From Candidatus Aegiribacteria sp. (GTDB lineage Bacteria > Fermentibacterota > Fermentibacteria > Fermentibacterales > JCC-6), in contig JAGLOY010000029.1 of the NCBI GenBank assembly GCA_023138735.1, positions 1 through 36,852 on the forward strand: a stretch of DNA of 36,852 nucleotides, given 5' to 3'. The first letter of the stretch is position 1, and every line of letters starts with the position of its first letter. The notes beneath the pieces were generated by a model, which did no database searches, was not told the origin of the DNA, and was given only the letters and a program-made list of their open reading frames with translations. Below, one piece after another: positions 22,864 to 32,012 of the stretch. A program made the translations under genes and the position numbers.

Positions 22864-25368
22864 ATGCAGATTATTCTCAGTGCATTAATTCTTCTGGGCA
22901 GCCAGGGTACTCTGGACAGCTATCATCTATATATTGATCAATTCTATCTTGACAGTATCTACGCTGATCCATTTTCGGACCTCCAGTTCCCGGCGTTTGT
23001 TGAAACCCCGGCTGGGAATTGCAGCTGCACAGCCGGTTTCAGAGGTGGATCATCCCTTTTCCTTTCCAAAAAAAGCTGGAAAATTGAACTGCAGGATCCC
23101 TCACTGCTGAACGCATCACACATTCTGCTTGATGCCCATTACAGAGACAAATCCCTGATGCGAAACGCTCTCGGTTTATTACTGTCTCGAGAACTGGGCC
23201 GCCCGGCCCCACTTACCGAACATGTTGAGTTCTATATAAATGACATCTACTACGGCGTTTATCTTCAAGTTGAAAGAATCGATGAGTATTTCTACAGCAG
23301 GAACAACCTGGGATATGGCCCACTTTTCAAATCGGTGGATCACCTTGGCAGACTCGCCTGGCAGCCCTCCGATACTCTCGGTACATCCGGTTTTGAAGCT
23401 GAACGGGGCAGTGATGAGCATCTTCCACTTGTAAGAAGCCTTGTGGATAAGGTGAACCTTCGCCTGCTCCTGTCATTTAACATTGAGGATTTTATTTCAA
23501 ATGCAGCAATAAGCCTGGCTATAAGAGATGAAGACGCGATAACAAAGAATTACTATCTGCACCTTACTCCGGAAGGTATCTGGAGGTATTACCCCTGGGA
23601 CAGGGACGCTTCTTTCGGTAACAACTGGAACGGTGACTACGATCCTGGCTGGGTTGATATCACATCGATGTACTGCTTTACATTGTCACCGCTGCTGACC
23701 ACTCTCTTTCTCGATAGCGAGAATAGGGTCATGTTCGATGACTACATTACAGAGATCTCTTTAATCATGGGGAATGACCTTCCAGCCGTTATTGATTCCA
23801 TCTACTATGAAATACGGGAAAGTGTTTATGCCGACACAATGAAACAGGGAACGAACGCAGATTTTGACGAGGCGGTTGAGATTCTTCGAAGTTCAATAAT
23901 CGAACGGGGTAATTTAATGCCGTCCATCATCGGTGGTTATACTCCATTGGAAGTTGTTTCAATGACTCTTTCGAAGTGGGATTTCCAGCCGGGAAGTAAT
24001 ACCGATTCGGTAACGGTAACAGTCGAATTTGAACAAGCACCATATTATGCTGCGGTAAACAGCTGGAGTGAAAGGAATTCTGTACATTTCAACAGTCTTA
24101 CGCCGGTTGGTACATCAGGGTGTGTATGGAGCAGAACCATCGCTTTTCCTCCCGATGAAGATCATATCAAATTCGCAATTGTTTATTTTGTCGAGACCAA
24201 GGTGCTCAATACTGCATTCTACTACCCATTCTACGGTCGTCCGACATCTCCTGAGCGGAGGGTTTGCGCACCGGCGGCAAGGAGGAGCTTCTATCCGGTT
24301 CATTACGAGGATCTGGAGATACTTGATCCAATTCGATATACATCTTTCCTCTGGTCCATTCCCATCGTAAATACATCAACAATTGTCCAGGATATTTCCT
24401 TCTACGGGTTCCAGGCAGGAGATCCACCGGCACGCCTGTTTGCTCCGGATGCAGCATTCATCCCGCCTGGAGATACCATGTACTTAACCAACAACGAGAA
24501 ACTCCTGAACTGTATGCTTCCCGGCGGGAACATATTCGGAAATCTCGTGCTGGATTCCCCCGCCGGAACCGAACTCAGAGTAATAGACCCTTCATGGGCA
24601 ACCGCCAGATCACTAATACTTGGAAATGAAGTACAGGCTGGAGAATCGAACCTGCCTGTAATACTCTCGGAGATCTGCTACAGCGGAGCTGCGGGGGATT
24701 GGATAGAATTATTCAATCCGGGAATCAACAGAGCAGATCTCTCCGGGTTTCTTATTATCGATGGACAGAATCATATGTCCATACTCCCGGAAGGTCTGAT
24801 GATAAATCCTAAGGATTACCTGATTATCTGTGAATCCTACGATACATTCCATTCGTTTTACGGATCAGATATAAGTGCTGTTCAGGGAATTGATTTCGGA
24901 TTGAACGAAGAAATGGATGGAGTATCTCTTCTCGATGAAGATGAACCTGTTTTCACGGTAATGTATAACAGTTTAACCTGGCCAATATCGGATGACTGCG
25001 TGCTTTCACTTATTTCACCCGGATTACCTCTTGCAGTTGCATCGAGCTGGGAAGCAGTTGAGCTGCCCGGGACTCCCGGTGCTCCAAATCCCGGATGGCC
25101 GACAATCCTGATAAATCCAGTGATTGAATCGCTGCGGCCAAATCCGGTTTCAGCTTCATTTTCCCTTGACTACATTATTCCGAATGTGCCGGGAGAAGTA
25201 CTGATTTACGATATTTCTGGAAGGCTTGTCCTGCAGCCGCAGCTGTTAGGCAGTTTTGAGGGCAGTTATTCCTGTGATCTTCCCGAATCACTGAGGCCAG
25301 GAGTATATTTCGCAGTAATTCGCTCCGCCGGAGGTCTTGCTTCCAGGAAATTCATCCTTCTGCGATGA
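22864..25368 (+). CDS. Secreted CotH-family kinase with lamin-tail and T9SS-type sorting domain
   Basis: This is an 834-residue exported protein. After a short signal peptide (about 1-17), residues about 20-330 form a CotH domain: FRGGSSLFLSKKSWKIEL (about 58-74), LMRNALGLLLSRELG, VEFYINDIYYGVYLQVERID (about 120-140) and KNYYLHL followed by YYPWDRDASFGNN (about 244), which holds the metal-binding acidic residues of these atypical protein kinases. A lamin-tail domain starts near 596 (ILSEICYSGAAGDWIELFNP). The last 80 residues (NPVSASFSLDYIIP, VLIYDISGRLV, LRPGVYFAVI, RKFILLR) are a T9SS-type sorting domain, so export to the cell surface is likely. CotH of Bacillus phosphorylates coat proteins. 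The ATG has an AAAGG ribosome binding site. It leads the porin-VTC-DUF4956 run. Confidence 0.9.
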   Translation: MQIILSALILLGSQGTLDSYHLYIDQFYLDSIYADPFSDLQFPAFVETPAGNCSCTAGFRGGSSLFLSKKSWKIELQDPSLLNASHILLDAHYRDKSLMRNALGLLLSRELGRPAPLTEHVEFYINDIYYGVYLQVERIDEYFYSRNNLGYGPLFKSVDHLGRLAWQPSDTLGTSGFEAERGSDEHLPLVRSLVDKVNLRLLLSFNIEDFISNAAISLAIRDEDAITKNYYLHLTPEGIWRYYPWDRDASFGNNWNGDYDPGWVDITSMYCFTLSPLLTTLFLDSENRVMFDDYITEISLIMGNDLPAVIDSIYYEIRESVYADTMKQGTNADFDEAVEILRSSIIERGNLMPSIIGGYTPLEVVSMTLSKWDFQPGSNTDSVTVTVEFEQAPYYAAVNSWSERNSVHFNSLTPVGTSGCVWSRTIAFPPDEDHIKFAIVYFVETKVLNTAFYYPFYGRPTSPERRVCAPAARRSFYPVHYEDLEILDPIRYTSFLWSIPIVNTSTIVQDISFYGFQAGDPPARLFAPDAAFIPPGDTMYLTNNEKLLNCMLPGGNIFGNLVLDSPAGTELRVIDPSWATARSLILGNEVQAGESNLPVILSEICYSGAAGDWIELFNPGINRADLSGFLIIDGQNHMSILPEGLMINPKDYLIICESYDTFHSFYGSDISAVQGIDFGLNEEMDGVSLLDEDEPVFTVMYNSLTWPISDDCVLSLISPGLPLAVASSWEAVELPGTPGAPNPGWPTILINPVIESLRPNPVSASFSLDYIIPNVPGEVLIYDISGRLVLQPQLLGSFEGSYSCDLPESLRPGVYFAVIRSAGGLASRKFILLR

Positions 25369-25420
25369 ATCGATATTATAACGATATGAGCTGTATTTCA
25401 TGGTCAGTTATGATTATACT

Positions 25421-25439
25421 TCAAGGTTGATTAACCTGA
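25421..25439 (+). other. Small dyad upstream of the porin gene
   Basis: TCA-A-GGTT, a GATT loop and AACC-TGA form a stem of seven pairs with one bulge, 23 bases before the porin ATG, in the 93-base spacer after CotH. There is no T-run. It could be an operator or an RNA hairpin affecting porin translation; significance is uncertain. Confidence 0.25.
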
Positions 25440-25461
25440 TCGCGGGATTAGAAAGGGAATA

Positions 25462-26523
25462 ATGAAACATACCGGTATTTGTTTTCTGCTGATGGTATTA
25501 CTGAACGCCGCTGCTGCTCATGCAGATGTAGATGTTGAAAATGAGAACGCTGAAAACTTCACACTGTCCGCCTACGCCAGAGTAAGATTCAGCGAATTTG
25601 GCGGAGCACTCACCATGCCTGACAAATCCTTCGGTATTCAATCCGCCGGTCTTACAGCTGATTTCGACATAACTGATAACACTGAAGGTCAGCTTCAGCT
25701 TGAGATAAGGCCTGATGATATTTTTCTGAAAGATTGTTACATACTCTGGGAACCCTTCAATTTCCTTGGAGTTCAGGCTGGAAGGTTCAAAAAACCTTTC
25801 TGCCTTAATACGTTAACAAGCACCTGGGACCTTCAGGCAATTGATCATTCCATAACTCACCGGGAACTCAGCGATCTTCTTTATTCCGGCAGAGATATAG
25901 GTTCAGTGCTTATTCTGGATCCCGAATCGGAATATCTGCCCGTTTGTACATTCGGTATTTTCAACGGTTCTCCCGATGCCCTGAATCAGGACAATGAAAT
26001 CCAGTATGCCGGCAGAGCTGAGTTCGAACTTCCGTGGGATATCATTCTGGGAGCTGATTTCACATCTCTCCGGTTTGGTGAGGAGGACGAGTTTTCTATT
26101 GAAGGTTACATCTCTTCTGCAAAACAGATGGCTATGGGGGGAGACCTCCAGTTTGAAACAGAGCTTGCAGAAGATTTTTCATTGCTTCTGAGAGGGGAAT
26201 TCATAAGAGGAGACAACTGGTTACTCGCCGATGTGATTGAAGGAGACGACCCTCCGGAATTCCAGACATGGTGGTTTACTGGAGGAGTTACATGGAAAAC
26301 CGACAAACCCGCCCTTGAGAGTATTTCAGCATCTCTGAGCATGGGATCATGGGAGCCTGATCGATCCACTGGTTCCAGGGAAGATGAGCTTACGTTTTCG
26401 GTCAGTTTCGATACCGGCAGTCCTGTAACGATCAGGGCCGCAATGGCTACTCACCGCCCACACAATATCATCTTTGAGGACGACCGCACCGATTACATAC
26501 TTGAGGCTGCACTGGATCTTTAA
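25462..26523 (+). CDS. OprP/OprO-like outer-membrane porin
   Basis: The 353-residue product has a signal peptide (MKHTGICFLLMVLLNAAAAHA) and the pattern of phosphate-selective porin family proteins. It has an N-terminal AYARVRFSEFGG, then QSAGLTADFDITDNTEGQLQLE, the family hallmark NFLGVQAGRFKKPFCL near 95-110, and repeated amphipathic strands to the end. Family members form trimeric channels for phosphate or pyrophosphate-like anions, and some are general porins. The GAAAGGG ribosome binding site supports the ATG. Its stop overlaps the VTC start (TAATG), so the two are translationally coupled, which makes anionic phosphate transport an attractive but inferred role. Confidence 0.8.
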   Translation: MKHTGICFLLMVLLNAAAAHADVDVENENAENFTLSAYARVRFSEFGGALTMPDKSFGIQSAGLTADFDITDNTEGQLQLEIRPDDIFLKDCYILWEPFNFLGVQAGRFKKPFCLNTLTSTWDLQAIDHSITHRELSDLLYSGRDIGSVLILDPESEYLPVCTFGIFNGSPDALNQDNEIQYAGRAEFELPWDIILGADFTSLRFGEEDEFSIEGYISSAKQMAMGGDLQFETELAEDFSLLLRGEFIRGDNWLLADVIEGDDPPEFQTWWFTGGVTWKTDKPALESISASLSMGSWEPDRSTGSREDELTFSVSFDTGSPVTIRAAMATHRPHNIIFEDDRTDYILEAALDL

Positions 26524-27314
26524 TGAAGATAGACAACGCACCCAGACTGCATTTTCACAGGTACGAATTCAAGTACCTGATTTCCGGAAATACACTGGCG
26601 GGAATACTCCGGGAGCTGGAACTGCGCCTCGACCGGGACATCCACTCCGATGCGACCGGCAGCTATTTCGTTAGAAGCCACTACTTCGATACCGATACGT
26701 TCGACCTTTACCATGAAAAACTCGCGGGATTACTGAAGCGGTACAAATTCCGCCTTAGAAGCTACTCTTCCAAACCGCTTTATACAGCCCCGCTTTTTCT
26801 GGAACTCAAGGGAAGAAATGACAACCTTGTTTACAAGCACAGACTTCCACTGGATCCGGGGGCAGTTGAAAATGTCATGATGAATGGAACAAAGCATTTT
26901 GCAGGACTACTGCTGGATTCCCAGATAACAAGCGGTACCGGCAGAAGATTCATCTACGATGTATTCAGAAGGAGAATTTCCCCCAGCGTGGTGGTTGATT
27001 ATCACAGAACAGCTTTTGAAAACAGAGCTAATCCGGATTTCAGGGTCACTCTGGACAGGGAAGTCCTTGCGTACAGGGCAGGCAGTAACGGGCATCCTAT
27101 GGGTAACTGCCGCTCGATATCGGATGGTTTTCATGTACTGGAAATCAAATTCCGTTACCGCCTTCCAACCTGGTTCCACCGTCTGATACAGGAATTCGAA
27201 CTGAGACGAGTCTCCTTTTCTAAATTTGCTTATGCCACGGATGTTATTTATATGAATACATTCTATTCGAATCTTGATAGAATATTTGAAAGGAGACCGG
27301 CGTGTCTGAACTGA
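26523..27314 (+). CDS. VTC-domain polyphosphate polymerase
   Basis: The 263-residue protein is a compact VTC (triphosphate tunnel metalloenzyme) domain, the catalytic part of yeast Vtc4, which makes polyphosphate from ATP. The tunnel-lining pattern is complete: RYEFKYLI (about 13), YFDTDTFDLY with KRYKFRLRSY (about 53-80), LFLELKGRNDNLVYKHRL (about 90-105), VVVDYHRTAF and FRVTLDREVL (about 155-180), and LEIKFRYRLPTWF with SFSKFAYA (about 205-238). The basic and acidic residues alternate as expected for an active enzyme. There is no SPX domain or membrane anchor, so it is probably cytoplasmic or held at the membrane by the next gene's product. It overlaps the DUF4956 gene by 13 bases. Confidence 0.92.
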   Translation: MKIDNAPRLHFHRYEFKYLISGNTLAGILRELELRLDRDIHSDATGSYFVRSHYFDTDTFDLYHEKLAGLLKRYKFRLRSYSSKPLYTAPLFLELKGRNDNLVYKHRLPLDPGAVENVMMNGTKHFAGLLLDSQITSGTGRRFIYDVFRRRISPSVVVDYHRTAFENRANPDFRVTLDREVLAYRAGSNGHPMGNCRSISDGFHVLEIKFRYRLPTWFHRLIQEFELRRVSFSKFAYATDVIYMNTFYSNLDRIFERRPACLN

Positions 27315-27994
27315 GCCAGTGGTTCACACAGAGTACAGAGGAACTTGGATACAGCCCGCTTTCTGTAATTATCAACCTTGTCCTTGCCCTCTGCGCGGGA
27401 CTCATCATCGGTGTGATATACAAAAAAACTCACAAGGGGCTCTCTTATTCCCAGTCGTTCGTTGTGACACTGGTGCTTATGTGTATTACTGTAAGTGCGG
27501 TGATGATGGTCATAGGAAGCAACCTGGCCAGGGCGTTCGCACTAGTAGGAGCATTGACCATCGTCAGGTTCAGAACCGTAGTGAAGGACACGAAGGATAC
27601 AGCCTTCATCTTTTTCGCCCTCACACAGGGCATTGCTTCGGGTACTGGCAATTACGTTCTGACGGTATTCTCCACCTTCTTCATCGGTACGGTAGCGCTG
27701 ATTCTCGCCAAGACCAACTTCGGCTCGATGCACCGAAGCGAATTCATACTTAGATTCCGCTTCAACAGGGAATCGGGTGATGAGCAGGCTTACATCGATT
27801 TCATTCTGGAGAGAGCAGCTAAAAGCACGATCATACATATTGAACCGTCCAACGACGGTGTGTACCTGACACTTACTTACGACCTGTCTCTGAAATCCGG
27901 AATCAGCTCGCAGGATATTGTAACGGGATTGAACAGTGTTCCCGGAATCGATAATGTAAACCTGGTTACGGCCAGCAACGATATAGATTACTGA
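27302..27994 (+). CDS. DUF4956 membrane protein
   Basis: The 230-residue product has four hydrophobic segments (about 18-40, 52-72, 74-90 and 108-135) with the family signature GALTIVRFRTVVKDTKDTAFIFFAL near residue 85, then a soluble C-terminal domain (about 150-230) of alternating beta strands. DUF4956 genes very commonly sit beside VTC-domain genes and are thought to act with the polymerase, possibly anchoring it or channelling polyphosphate; the mechanism is unproven. The start is GTG, supported by GAAAGGAGA about 5-8 bases upstream. It ends eight bases before the convergent lamin-tail gene. Confidence 0.9.
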   Translation: MSELSQWFTQSTEELGYSPLSVIINLVLALCAGLIIGVIYKKTHKGLSYSQSFVVTLVLMCITVSAVMMVIGSNLARAFALVGALTIVRFRTVVKDTKDTAFIFFALTQGIASGTGNYVLTVFSTFFIGTVALILAKTNFGSMHRSEFILRFRFNRESGDEQAYIDFILERAAKSTIIHIEPSNDGVYLTLTYDLSLKSGISSQDIVTGLNSVPGIDNVNLVTASNDIDY

Positions 27995-28002
27995 ATTTAA
28001 TT

Positions 28003-28596
28003 CTACTCCGCGCTGTTGATGCTCCCTGGAGTGCCCCAGCAAACGGGATCTCCGGTTTCCGGGTCTGTATCGGGGCATGCCCAGTCGATTGAAGGTGCCC
28101 AGTTATCCTCGGTATTCATCCCCTGGAGGTTGATCTTCTCGAGAGAGGAACCTCGACCGTCTGCTTCGCTTCTTGTTGTATCTCCAGCGGCAAGACCCCA
28201 TGTATCGGAATAGGCAAGTTCATCCAGCACCAGCCCATTGGATGAATACAGAAGCAATGTATCGCTGGAATTGGATAGCTTCGTCCAGACCCCATCCCAG
28301 GGGATGATTGTGATACCGGTTCCGTAGGCTTCTGAAAATGACTGCCTGTCGGCCGCTACAACGACCCGGAACAAAGGATCAAGGATATAGGATTCAAGAA
28401 AAAGCTGATTCCCTCCGTCGCTCAGCATCATTCCATCGAGCTGCAGCGGTACAGCTCCGATATTGCACAGTTCAATCCATTCGTACTGCTCGTCAGAACC
28501 AAGAGTCGGTCCGTCTGGATTGTACATGATCTCACTGATAACAAGGTCTCCCGGTGCTACCATCACAAGCGAAATTAGTACTGAAATAAACAGCAC
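28003..28596 (-). CDS. Exported single-domain lamin-tail protein
   Basis: The 197-residue product has a short signal sequence (about 1-15) and then a lamin-tail domain (LTD): DLVISEIMYNPDG, then YEWIELCNIGAVPLQLDGMML and LLLYSSNGLVLDELAYSD. The C-terminal part (WAPSIDWACPDTDPETGDP) is the usual end of bacterial LTD repeats, which often read SPGxxN. LTDs in bacterial exoproteins are immunoglobulin-like surface or cell-envelope binding modules. The GTG start has a strong AGGAGGT ribosome binding site seven bases upstream and no nearby ATG. It is on its own transcript, downstream of the CotH gene at 28671-32000, and resembles LTDs within both CotH proteins. Confidence 0.85.
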   Translation of the reverse strand: MLFISVLISLVMVAPGDLVISEIMYNPDGPTLGSDEQYEWIELCNIGAVPLQLDGMMLSDGGNQLFLESYILDPLFRVVVAADRQSFSEAYGTGITIIPWDGVWTKLSNSSDTLLLYSSNGLVLDELAYSDTWGLAAGDTTRSEADGRGSSLEKINLQGMNTEDNWAPSIDWACPDTDPETGDPVCWGTPGSINSAE

Positions 28597-28633
28597 GACA
28601 ACCTCCTGTTTTCTGGTGCTTGAACGTTACACC

Positions 28634-28639
28634 ATTATA
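28634..28639 (-). promoter_or_regulatory. Perfect TATAAT -10 box upstream of the lamin-tail gene
   Basis: The minus strand reads TATAAT at 28639-28634, about 38 bases before the GTG start, within a very AT-rich 74-base spacer. No convincing -35 lies 16-18 bases upstream (AATTAA at 17), so it is a partial promoter call. It would let this gene be transcribed independently of the upstream CotH gene. Confidence 0.35.
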
Positions 28640-28670
28640 TATCTTAGTCAAACTTATTAATTATCATGAA

Positions 28671-31600
28671 TTATCGGTTAAGAATAACAATTTTCCTGCT
28701 TTCCGACAGTCCTGCCGCATGCCGTACATAAATGAGGTAAACTCCAGTCGGAACAGGACCTCCCCTTCCCCCGATTGTATCCCAGTACAGTCTGCGTTCT
28801 CCCGTTTCAAGGTACTCATCAAGGATGACGTCCACGAGTCTTCCAGCAAGGTCGTAAACCGAAACTACCGTCTGACCGGCATCGACTGTTATATCCAGGG
28901 TCACCGATCCTGCAAATACCGGGTTGGGAAAAGGATTTGAAACCTGAAGGTAACCCGCATTCGTATATGGAATGGAGTTCGACCATCCGGGAGTACAGTA
29001 TTCAAGAATACTCCATTCAGATCCTCCATCGGATATCCTTCCCAGAGAACGATCTGGCTGAATGGCATCGAAGTATTTGAAGTCAATCAGCCTTGGAGTA
29101 TCACTGTCCAGGGACATAGGAATCTCCATCTGACTTTCCGCAGGTTGTCTTGAGATGTAAAGACTGTCCCCATTACCCGAAAGACGAAAAGGCATGTGAT
29201 ATCCATTCTGCCACGGGTGTTCGTCCACCCAGACCACAAGGAAACCTCCCGAAGGTATGATCGTTCCAGCTGGGAACTGATATCTTGCGAGATCGGAAGG
29301 ATCATCCGAGACGTACAGCCAGCTCAGATCGCAATCGTAACCGGTACCGTTGTAAATCTCGAACCAGTCGTCATAGTCGCCGTAACTGTCCGCTATTGTG
29401 GTGTCATTTACAGATTGGATCTCGTTAATGACCAGCCCGTCGAAGACCTGCGGGAAGAACATGGCGCCCATATCTGATCTTGTACCGTCTGGATCCAGAA
29501 TCAGCGGAGAACCTGTATCGATGCAGGGCGAATCGTACGACAGATACCAGGAGCCCCAGTCCGCGAACCTCGGGTCGCCTGCGATATTTTCTTCACCTGT
29601 CCATGGTTCATCGCTTCCGGTAAGACAGTAGCTTACCGTTCCGATGGAACCATCCTCAAAACTGAAAACAGAAGCATTTGCGTGTAGAATAGAGTTAGTG
29701 ACATCTACTATCCCGCCCCCCGAACCGGTGGTTTTGTTGTAAGCTCTAACCCCGATATCACACTCGGAGATGGTGCAGCCGATTATATCAGCGTAAGAAT
29801 CATCCTTGACTGCGATACCTGTGTAACAGCCGTATACGATGTTTCCAATCAGGTCTACATCGGATATAGCACTCCCAATAGCGTTGATCCCTATGGAAAA
29901 ACCCTTATCGGTTACATTCCAGACCCTGTTACTCTCCAGGATAAGAGAACTGCTGTTGGAATCGAAGGCATCTCCATCAATGTTGAAGACTTCACAATTC
30001 TTAACGAGATACACTCCGGTTCGACAGTCCTGGAACTCCACTCCGTCATGATAAGACGTAGGGGGATTAACCATGTTGCCGAAACTGCTGTTCTGTATGG
30101 TGGCCGATTCACCACTCCCCATATAGAATATCTCTCCCGAATTCCATCCGGTAAGATCGGAGCTGTCCATGAAAATGGAGCCTCCGGTCATATTGATGCA
30201 TCTGTAGTTGTTCCGGAAGGAACAGTTTTCAAATGTCAGTTCAGCATTTTCCGTATCTATACAGGCATTATCCTGGCTTACCCCTCCATACCCGGCTGAA
30301 CCGGAAAACACTGCAAAAAAGAATTCGGCTTCTCCGCCGACTATCTTTATTCCACCCCAGGGCTCCGATTCGTTATCTGCAATGAATCTGACCGAGTCGG
30401 CAGCACTCCCCCGGCAGCTGATTTCTCCTGCGCAGTCAATGTTGATCCCTTCTCCAAATCTCAAGTCAACGCCATCCTCGATAATCAGCAATGCCCCGGA
30501 AGGAATGTATAGATCACCCGATACGTAATACGGCGACTGGTTCGACGTCAGAACAGTGGTTCCCGAAAGGGTTCCCGACAGCACCGCATATGAATCTGAA
30601 ACGGTGAAGCGGTTATAATGATCGTATCCTTCTGTGGTCCTTCCACTCGAGATTGCCGCGACTCTCCACATATAGGTTCCAGCGGGTAGTTCGGTGAAAA
30701 CAAAGGTTGTATCAGTCAGAAAATGGTACTGTTCGTAGATTCCATACGGCCATCCATCTTCAGTATAAAGGTAAAGACTGTAGGTAACATCACCACCGGC
30801 AGGGGCATAGCAGGTTTCCCAGCGTACGAATTTGTCTCCCAGAGAAACAGTGTCTCCCCTGAATGCACGGAAAGATCTGGGATCACCAGCATACTGGGTA
30901 GCCAGGGCCGCAACTCTTCCGGGAATCCTGGTATTCCTGAGCTCCAGCACCGCATCGTTCCATTCACCAACCGTAATGTCGTCCTGTATATCCTCTTCTA
31001 CAGCGGAAGCCAGTACAGTTTCAAGGGAATCTATAACCGGATTGATGATCGCAGGAGCGAATACCTGGTTCGAGATAACATCAATTCTATCGAAATAGAG
31101 CTCAAGCAAAATCGAATCGAGGAGTACCTGTTCGAACAGCGCATTATCATACCAGTAAGGATTCACTCCCTGTGTATAAGATCTAGATATCCAGTCTCCA
31201 AAGGTTTTATCCACATCCCAGGGCAGCATTGTCCATAGTCCAGTACCCCGGATGTCACGGTACATGTAATAATTATGGTAGTAAGTACTGTAGTTCAGGG
31301 TCAGAGAATTTACAGCAAGCATCGTCACGAGGCGGTTCAGATCGAAATAGTCTCCGGCACTTTCGTGCAGGCAATGCGGGTTAACCTGATCAAGGTAATC
31401 TATAAGTTCGTAGAGATCGTTCCAGTTTTCGCTTTCGTTTGCCTTTTTTTCCCAGAAACCGGTTACATCATCGTACCTGCTCAGACAGGCTCCATCCACC
31501 GAAGCCTTGTACAGATTGGCATCGGGATCCATGCCATGGTCTTGGAGGAATAGCTCGTCTATTGGTTCCCCTCTGATATACAGGCCTATGTAAGTATCGT

Positions 31601-32000
31601 TTATGTACAGCTTTACATGGTCAATTGAAAAACAGGGGTATTCCAATTGTTCCAGTACCCAGGCAAAAAGCCAGGAGTGCATATATGTATGATCAAGATA
31701 CTCGGAGTTGAAATTCCATTCGGTTCTGCCTTCATGAGGCTGCTGTTCTGAAAGTGTAATTCTGTACGATTTCTTTGGATATCCCCGGGAACTGTCGCCT
31801 CTAAGGCGGATCCTTGCATTGGAATAAACAGTATCACCTACTACAACCGTACAATCTATCTCGATTTCTTCCCACCAGAAATCAACAATTGTACTGTATT
31901 CATCCGGGTCGCAGTAGACGAAATAGGATGGAACATCCGCATCGATTCCCGGCGCCAGGATCAGTATGAACGGTAGAATTGCAGCTGTTAAATAACTCAT
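28671..32000 (-). CDS. Giant secreted CotH kinase with beta-helix, lamin-tail and T9SS-type domain
   Basis: This is a 1109-residue exported protein. Signal peptide about 1-21. CotH domain about 30-360: IRLRGDSSRGYPKKSYRITL near 63-82, VKLYINDTYIGLYIRGEPID near 140, and YYMYRDIRGTGLWTMLPWDVDKTFGDW near 240-270 with the metal-binding acidic residues. Then a fibronectin-III-like part (about 385-470), a right-handed parallel beta-helix (about 490-800, with repeated short strands such as IDCAGEISCRGSAADSVRFI and LTFENCSFRNNYRCINM), an LTD near 855-950 (LVINEIQSVNDT) and a T9SS-type C-terminal domain near 1030-1109 (NPFPNPVFAGSVTL, VSVYDLAGRLV, PTGVYLIYV, RKIVILNR). It probably acts at the cell surface, where the helix would bind glycan and the kinase could phosphorylate exported proteins. 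The start is ATG, preceded by AGGA. Confidence 0.9.
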   Translation of the reverse strand: MSYLTAAILPFILILAPGIDADVPSYFVYCDPDEYSTIVDFWWEEIEIDCTVVVGDTVYSNARIRLRGDSSRGYPKKSYRITLSEQQPHEGRTEWNFNSEYLDHTYMHSWLFAWVLEQLEYPCFSIDHVKLYINDTYIGLYIRGEPIDELFLQDHGMDPDANLYKASVDGACLSRYDDVTGFWEKKANESENWNDLYELIDYLDQVNPHCLHESAGDYFDLNRLVTMLAVNSLTLNYSTYYHNYYMYRDIRGTGLWTMLPWDVDKTFGDWISRSYTQGVNPYWYDNALFEQVLLDSILLELYFDRIDVISNQVFAPAIINPVIDSLETVLASAVEEDIQDDITVGEWNDAVLELRNTRIPGRVAALATQYAGDPRSFRAFRGDTVSLGDKFVRWETCYAPAGGDVTYSLYLYTEDGWPYGIYEQYHFLTDTTFVFTELPAGTYMWRVAAISSGRTTEGYDHYNRFTVSDSYAVLSGTLSGTTVLTSNQSPYYVSGDLYIPSGALLIIEDGVDLRFGEGINIDCAGEISCRGSAADSVRFIADNESEPWGGIKIVGGEAEFFFAVFSGSAGYGGVSQDNACIDTENAELTFENCSFRNNYRCINMTGGSIFMDSSDLTGWNSGEIFYMGSGESATIQNSSFGNMVNPPTSYHDGVEFQDCRTGVYLVKNCEVFNIDGDAFDSNSSSLILESNRVWNVTDKGFSIGINAIGSAISDVDLIGNIVYGCYTGIAVKDDSYADIIGCTISECDIGVRAYNKTTGSGGGIVDVTNSILHANASVFSFEDGSIGTVSYCLTGSDEPWTGEENIAGDPRFADWGSWYLSYDSPCIDTGSPLILDPDGTRSDMGAMFFPQVFDGLVINEIQSVNDTTIADSYGDYDDWFEIYNGTGYDCDLSWLYVSDDPSDLARYQFPAGTIIPSGGFLVVWVDEHPWQNGYHMPFRLSGNGDSLYISRQPAESQMEIPMSLDSDTPRLIDFKYFDAIQPDRSLGRISDGGSEWSILEYCTPGWSNSIPYTNAGYLQVSNPFPNPVFAGSVTLDITVDAGQTVVSVYDLAGRLVDVILDEYLETGERRLYWDTIGGRGGPVPTGVYLIYVRHAAGLSESRKIVILNR

Positions 32001-32012
32001 TTCAGATCCTGA

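Noticed and set aside
29600..30520. Repeated strands suggesting DNA repeats
   Set aside because: The repetition is at protein level (beta-helix turns); I see no long direct DNA repeats or CRISPR-like spacing.
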